From Rhizobium sp. CC-YZS058 (GTDB lineage: Bacteria; Pseudomonadota; Alphaproteobacteria; Rhizobiales; Rhizobiaceae): a stretch of 64,000 nucleotides of DNA. A model generated the notes under the pieces. That model saw only the letters and a list, made by a program, of their open reading frames with translations. It searched no databases and had not been told where the DNA came from. The DNA lies in NCBI RefSeq assembly GCF_034720595.1, contig NZ_JAYESJ010000001.1:3002001-3066000 (forward strand), in the 5' to 3' direction. Position 1 is the stretch's first letter; each line of letters begins with the position of its first letter. Below are positions 62,280 through 64,000 of this stretch, piece by piece. A program made the translations under genes and the position numbers.

Positions 62280-64000
62280 ATGGATACAACGAACCCGGCA
62301 CCCCTCATCTTCATCGATGCCGACCAGACGGTAACCGGCTGGAGCGACGGCGCCGAATTCATGCTGGGCTGGCAGGCTGGCGAAGTTGTCGGCCAGCCGC
62401 TGCAAAGCCTGCGTTTGCCGGGCGAGGAACGCTTCCGCACACGCGACGGGCGGGTGCTGGACCTGACCGTCTCGACGGTCGCCGCGCCCGGCGGCCTCAC
62501 CGCGCTTGCCTTGCGCGCGCACCAGACGCTGCGTGAACAGCTGGAACTGACCCTCTCGCACAGCGAGGTGATCGGCACGTGGGATTGGGATATCGGACGC
62601 GATAAGGTAAGCGTTGACGCACGCTTTGCGGAGACCTTCGGGCTTGATCCCGAGGAAGCGAGGAACGGCCTTCCGCTCGAGCGCTTCACCGCCGGCATTC
62701 ACGATGCCGACCGCGAACGGGTCGCATCCGAGATCCTGCACACGCTCGGCAATGGCGGGCTCTTCACCAGCGAATACAGGGTCCACCATGCCGATGGCCG
62801 GGTGCGGGAGGTCGCGGCACGCGGCCGATTCGTGCAGGGCGGCGACGGGCGACCGTCCCGGCTTCCGGGCGTGCTCTTCGATGTCACCGAACGCCGCCAG
62901 GCAGAGCGCGAGGCGATGCGCCATCAGGGCCGCTACCGCTCGCTGTTCGAGCGGCTCGATGCCGGCTTCTGCGTGATCCGCATGATCTTCGATGAGAGCG
63001 GCAAGCCGGTCGATTATGAATTCCTGGAGGTCAATGCCGCCTTCAAGTTCCAGACCGGCATCGAGGATGCCGTTGGCCGGCGCATGCGCGAAATCGCGCC
63101 GCAGCACGAGCAGTCCTGGTTCGATCTCTACGGCAAGGTGGCGCGCGACCAGGAAGCGATCGCCTTCGAAAACCCGGCGACACAGCTGGACGACCGCTGG
63201 TACGAGGTTCAGGCCTTCCCGATCGACGGGCCGGACAGCGGCCATGTCGCCGTGCTTTTCAATGATCGCACCATGCAGCGCCGCATGGAAATGGCGTTGC
63301 GAGCCAGCGAAGCGGAGTTCCGCACGCTGTCCCAATCCATGCTCAACCATGTCTGGACCGCGGATGCGACCGGCAGGGCGATCTGGTTCAACGACCGTGT
63401 CTATGACTTCGTCGGCGTGACGGCGGAGGAGATGCCGGACGGGCTTCGCCCGTTCATCCACCCGGAGGATACCGAGGCCGCCCTGTCCGCCTGGCGGAGC
63501 GCGCTTGAAACGGGCACCCTGTTCCAGACCGAATATCGCCTGCGTCGCAAGGATGGTGTCTACCGCTGGCATCTGGTGCGCGCTTTGCCCGTTCTTGGCG
63601 AGGGCGGGCACATCCAGCGCTGGATCGGCACCAACACGGACATCGAACACGCCAAGCGCAACGAAGCCGCGCTCGCGGAGCTCAACGCCACGCTTGAAAG
63701 CCGGATCGAGCAGCGCACGAGCGAGCTGATGACCACGCAGAAGGCGCTGCAGCAGGCGCAGAAGATGGAGACGATCGGCCAGCTGACCGGCGGGGTTGCC
63801 CACGACTTCAACAATCTCCTGCAGGTCGTGGCCGGCAATCTGCAGCTCCTGGCGCGCGATGTGGCCGGCAATGCGCGCGCCGAACGCCGGGTCAGCAATG
63901 CGCTGGCCGGGGTGAGCCGCGGCGCGAAGCTCGCCAGCCAGCTCCTTGCGTTTGGCCGCCGCCAGGCGCTGGAGCCGAAGGTCATCAACATTGCCCGCTT
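62280..64000 (+). CDS. Multi-PAS sensor histidine kinase, N-terminal part (3' truncated by window edge)
   Basis: 573 codons visible from ATG 62280 (AAGGG about 7 bases upstream) and still open at the window end. No membrane helix. Four PAS-like units follow one another: residues 8-80 (LIFIDADQTVTGWSDGAEFM), 100-205 (GTWDWDIGRDKVSVDARFAE), 220-335 and 345-460 (HVWTADATGRAIWFNDRVYD). A coiled coil then leads to the H-box GQLTGGVAHDFNNLLQVVAG. Kinases with this H-box usually continue with an ATPase domain and a C-terminal receiver. Signal unknown; soluble PAS sensing is expected. Confidence 0.9.
   Translation, partial: MDTTNPAPLIFIDADQTVTGWSDGAEFMLGWQAGEVVGQPLQSLRLPGEERFRTRDGRVLDLTVSTVAAPGGLTALALRAHQTLREQLELTLSHSEVIGTWDWDIGRDKVSVDARFAETFGLDPEEARNGLPLERFTAGIHDADRERVASEILHTLGNGGLFTSEYRVHHADGRVREVAARGRFVQGGDGRPSRLPGVLFDVTERRQAEREAMRHQGRYRSLFERLDAGFCVIRMIFDESGKPVDYEFLEVNAAFKFQTGIEDAVGRRMREIAPQHEQSWFDLYGKVARDQEAIAFENPATQLDDRWYEVQAFPIDGPDSGHVAVLFNDRTMQRRMEMALRASEAEFRTLSQSMLNHVWTADATGRAIWFNDRVYDFVGVTAEEMPDGLRPFIHPEDTEAALSAWRSALETGTLFQTEYRLRRKDGVYRWHLVRALPVLGEGGHIQRWIGTNTDIEHAKRNEAALAELNATLESRIEQRTSELMTTQKALQQAQKMETIGQLTGGVAHDFNNLLQVVAGNLQLLARDVAGNARAERRVSNALAGVSRGAKLASQLLAFGRRQALEPKVINIAR

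Noticed and set aside
62259..63803. 514-codon minus-strand frame
   Set aside because: Antisense of the multi-PAS kinase, whose PAS and H-box motifs are clear on the plus strand.
1..64000. tRNA, rRNA, CRISPR arrays, intact insertion sequences
   Set aside because: Looked for cloverleaf-like genes, regularly spaced repeats and transposase frames with inverted ends; none seen by eye.

Overview
This is a 64 kb stretch of high-GC, gene-dense DNA. It most likely comes from the chromosome or a large replicon of a Hyphomicrobiales (Rhizobiales) alphaproteobacterium, probably Rhizobiaceae. The basis is gene content plus promoter type: several perfect EcfG-type promoters (GGAAC-N16/17-CGTT), a NepR-like anti-sigma factor, three DUF6894 proteins, DUF1127, TRAP transporters, many methyl-accepting chemotaxis proteins and c-di-GMP enzymes. 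I saw no rRNA, tRNA, CRISPR array, intact insertion sequence or replication origin. Species is not resolved.

Layout. 0-5.5 kb: the 3' end of an FMN-dependent alpha-hydroxy-acid dehydrogenase, a chemotaxis receptor (-) and a membrane metallophosphoesterase (+). 5.7-8.3 kb: a small membrane protein, then a MarR regulator with a Cys/His-rich tail, a secreted protein and an AhpD-like protein; the MarR promoter holds a perfect operator palindrome and predicts a leaderless mRNA. 8.3-13.6 kb: a degraded stretch with a BRO-like phage remnant, MFS transporter plus arsH, an HTH-GAF protein, a DUF1127 protein and an OmpR-type response regulator. 14-18.8 kb: GMC oxidoreductase and cytochrome P450, then an exported alpha/beta hydrolase divergent from a two-cysteine OhrR-like regulator. 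19-25 kb: a single-domain receiver, two DUF6894 proteins, an MHYT-PAS hybrid kinase, a gamma-glutamylcyclotransferase-like protein and a broken DUF2382 gene. 25-28 kb: LysR divergent from an NTF2-like/SDR pair, then a decayed patatin gene.

28-43 kb is transport. A TRAP transporter (dctQ-dctM-dctP order on the minus strand) lies behind a Cache-domain histidine kinase and a NarL-type regulator. A second two-component pair (OmpR regulator and kinase) is divergent from an AfuABC-like ABC system with two binding proteins, a fused two-domain permease, an ATPase and an inositol-monophosphatase-family phosphatase. Conserved His/Asp/Glu positions in both binding proteins suggest sugar-phosphate uptake rather than iron.

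43-56 kb is signalling: two more chemotaxis receptors, a MerR/B12-binding regulator with the residue pattern of CarH photoreceptors, DUF1003 and DUF6894 proteins, a CHASE4-GGDEF-EAL protein and a solute-binding-protein/diguanylate-cyclase pair. 56.5-62.2 kb looks like a general-stress-response island. Five perfect EcfG-type promoters lie in about 5.2 kb, driving a NepR-like gene, DUF1328, a 67-aa protein, an Ala/Pro/Thr-rich membrane protein and an acidic 86-aa protein, interleaved with a BON-domain protein, a TIGR02587/TIGR02588-like pair and a D-amino-acid dehydrogenase-like enzyme. The window ends inside a multi-PAS histidine kinase.
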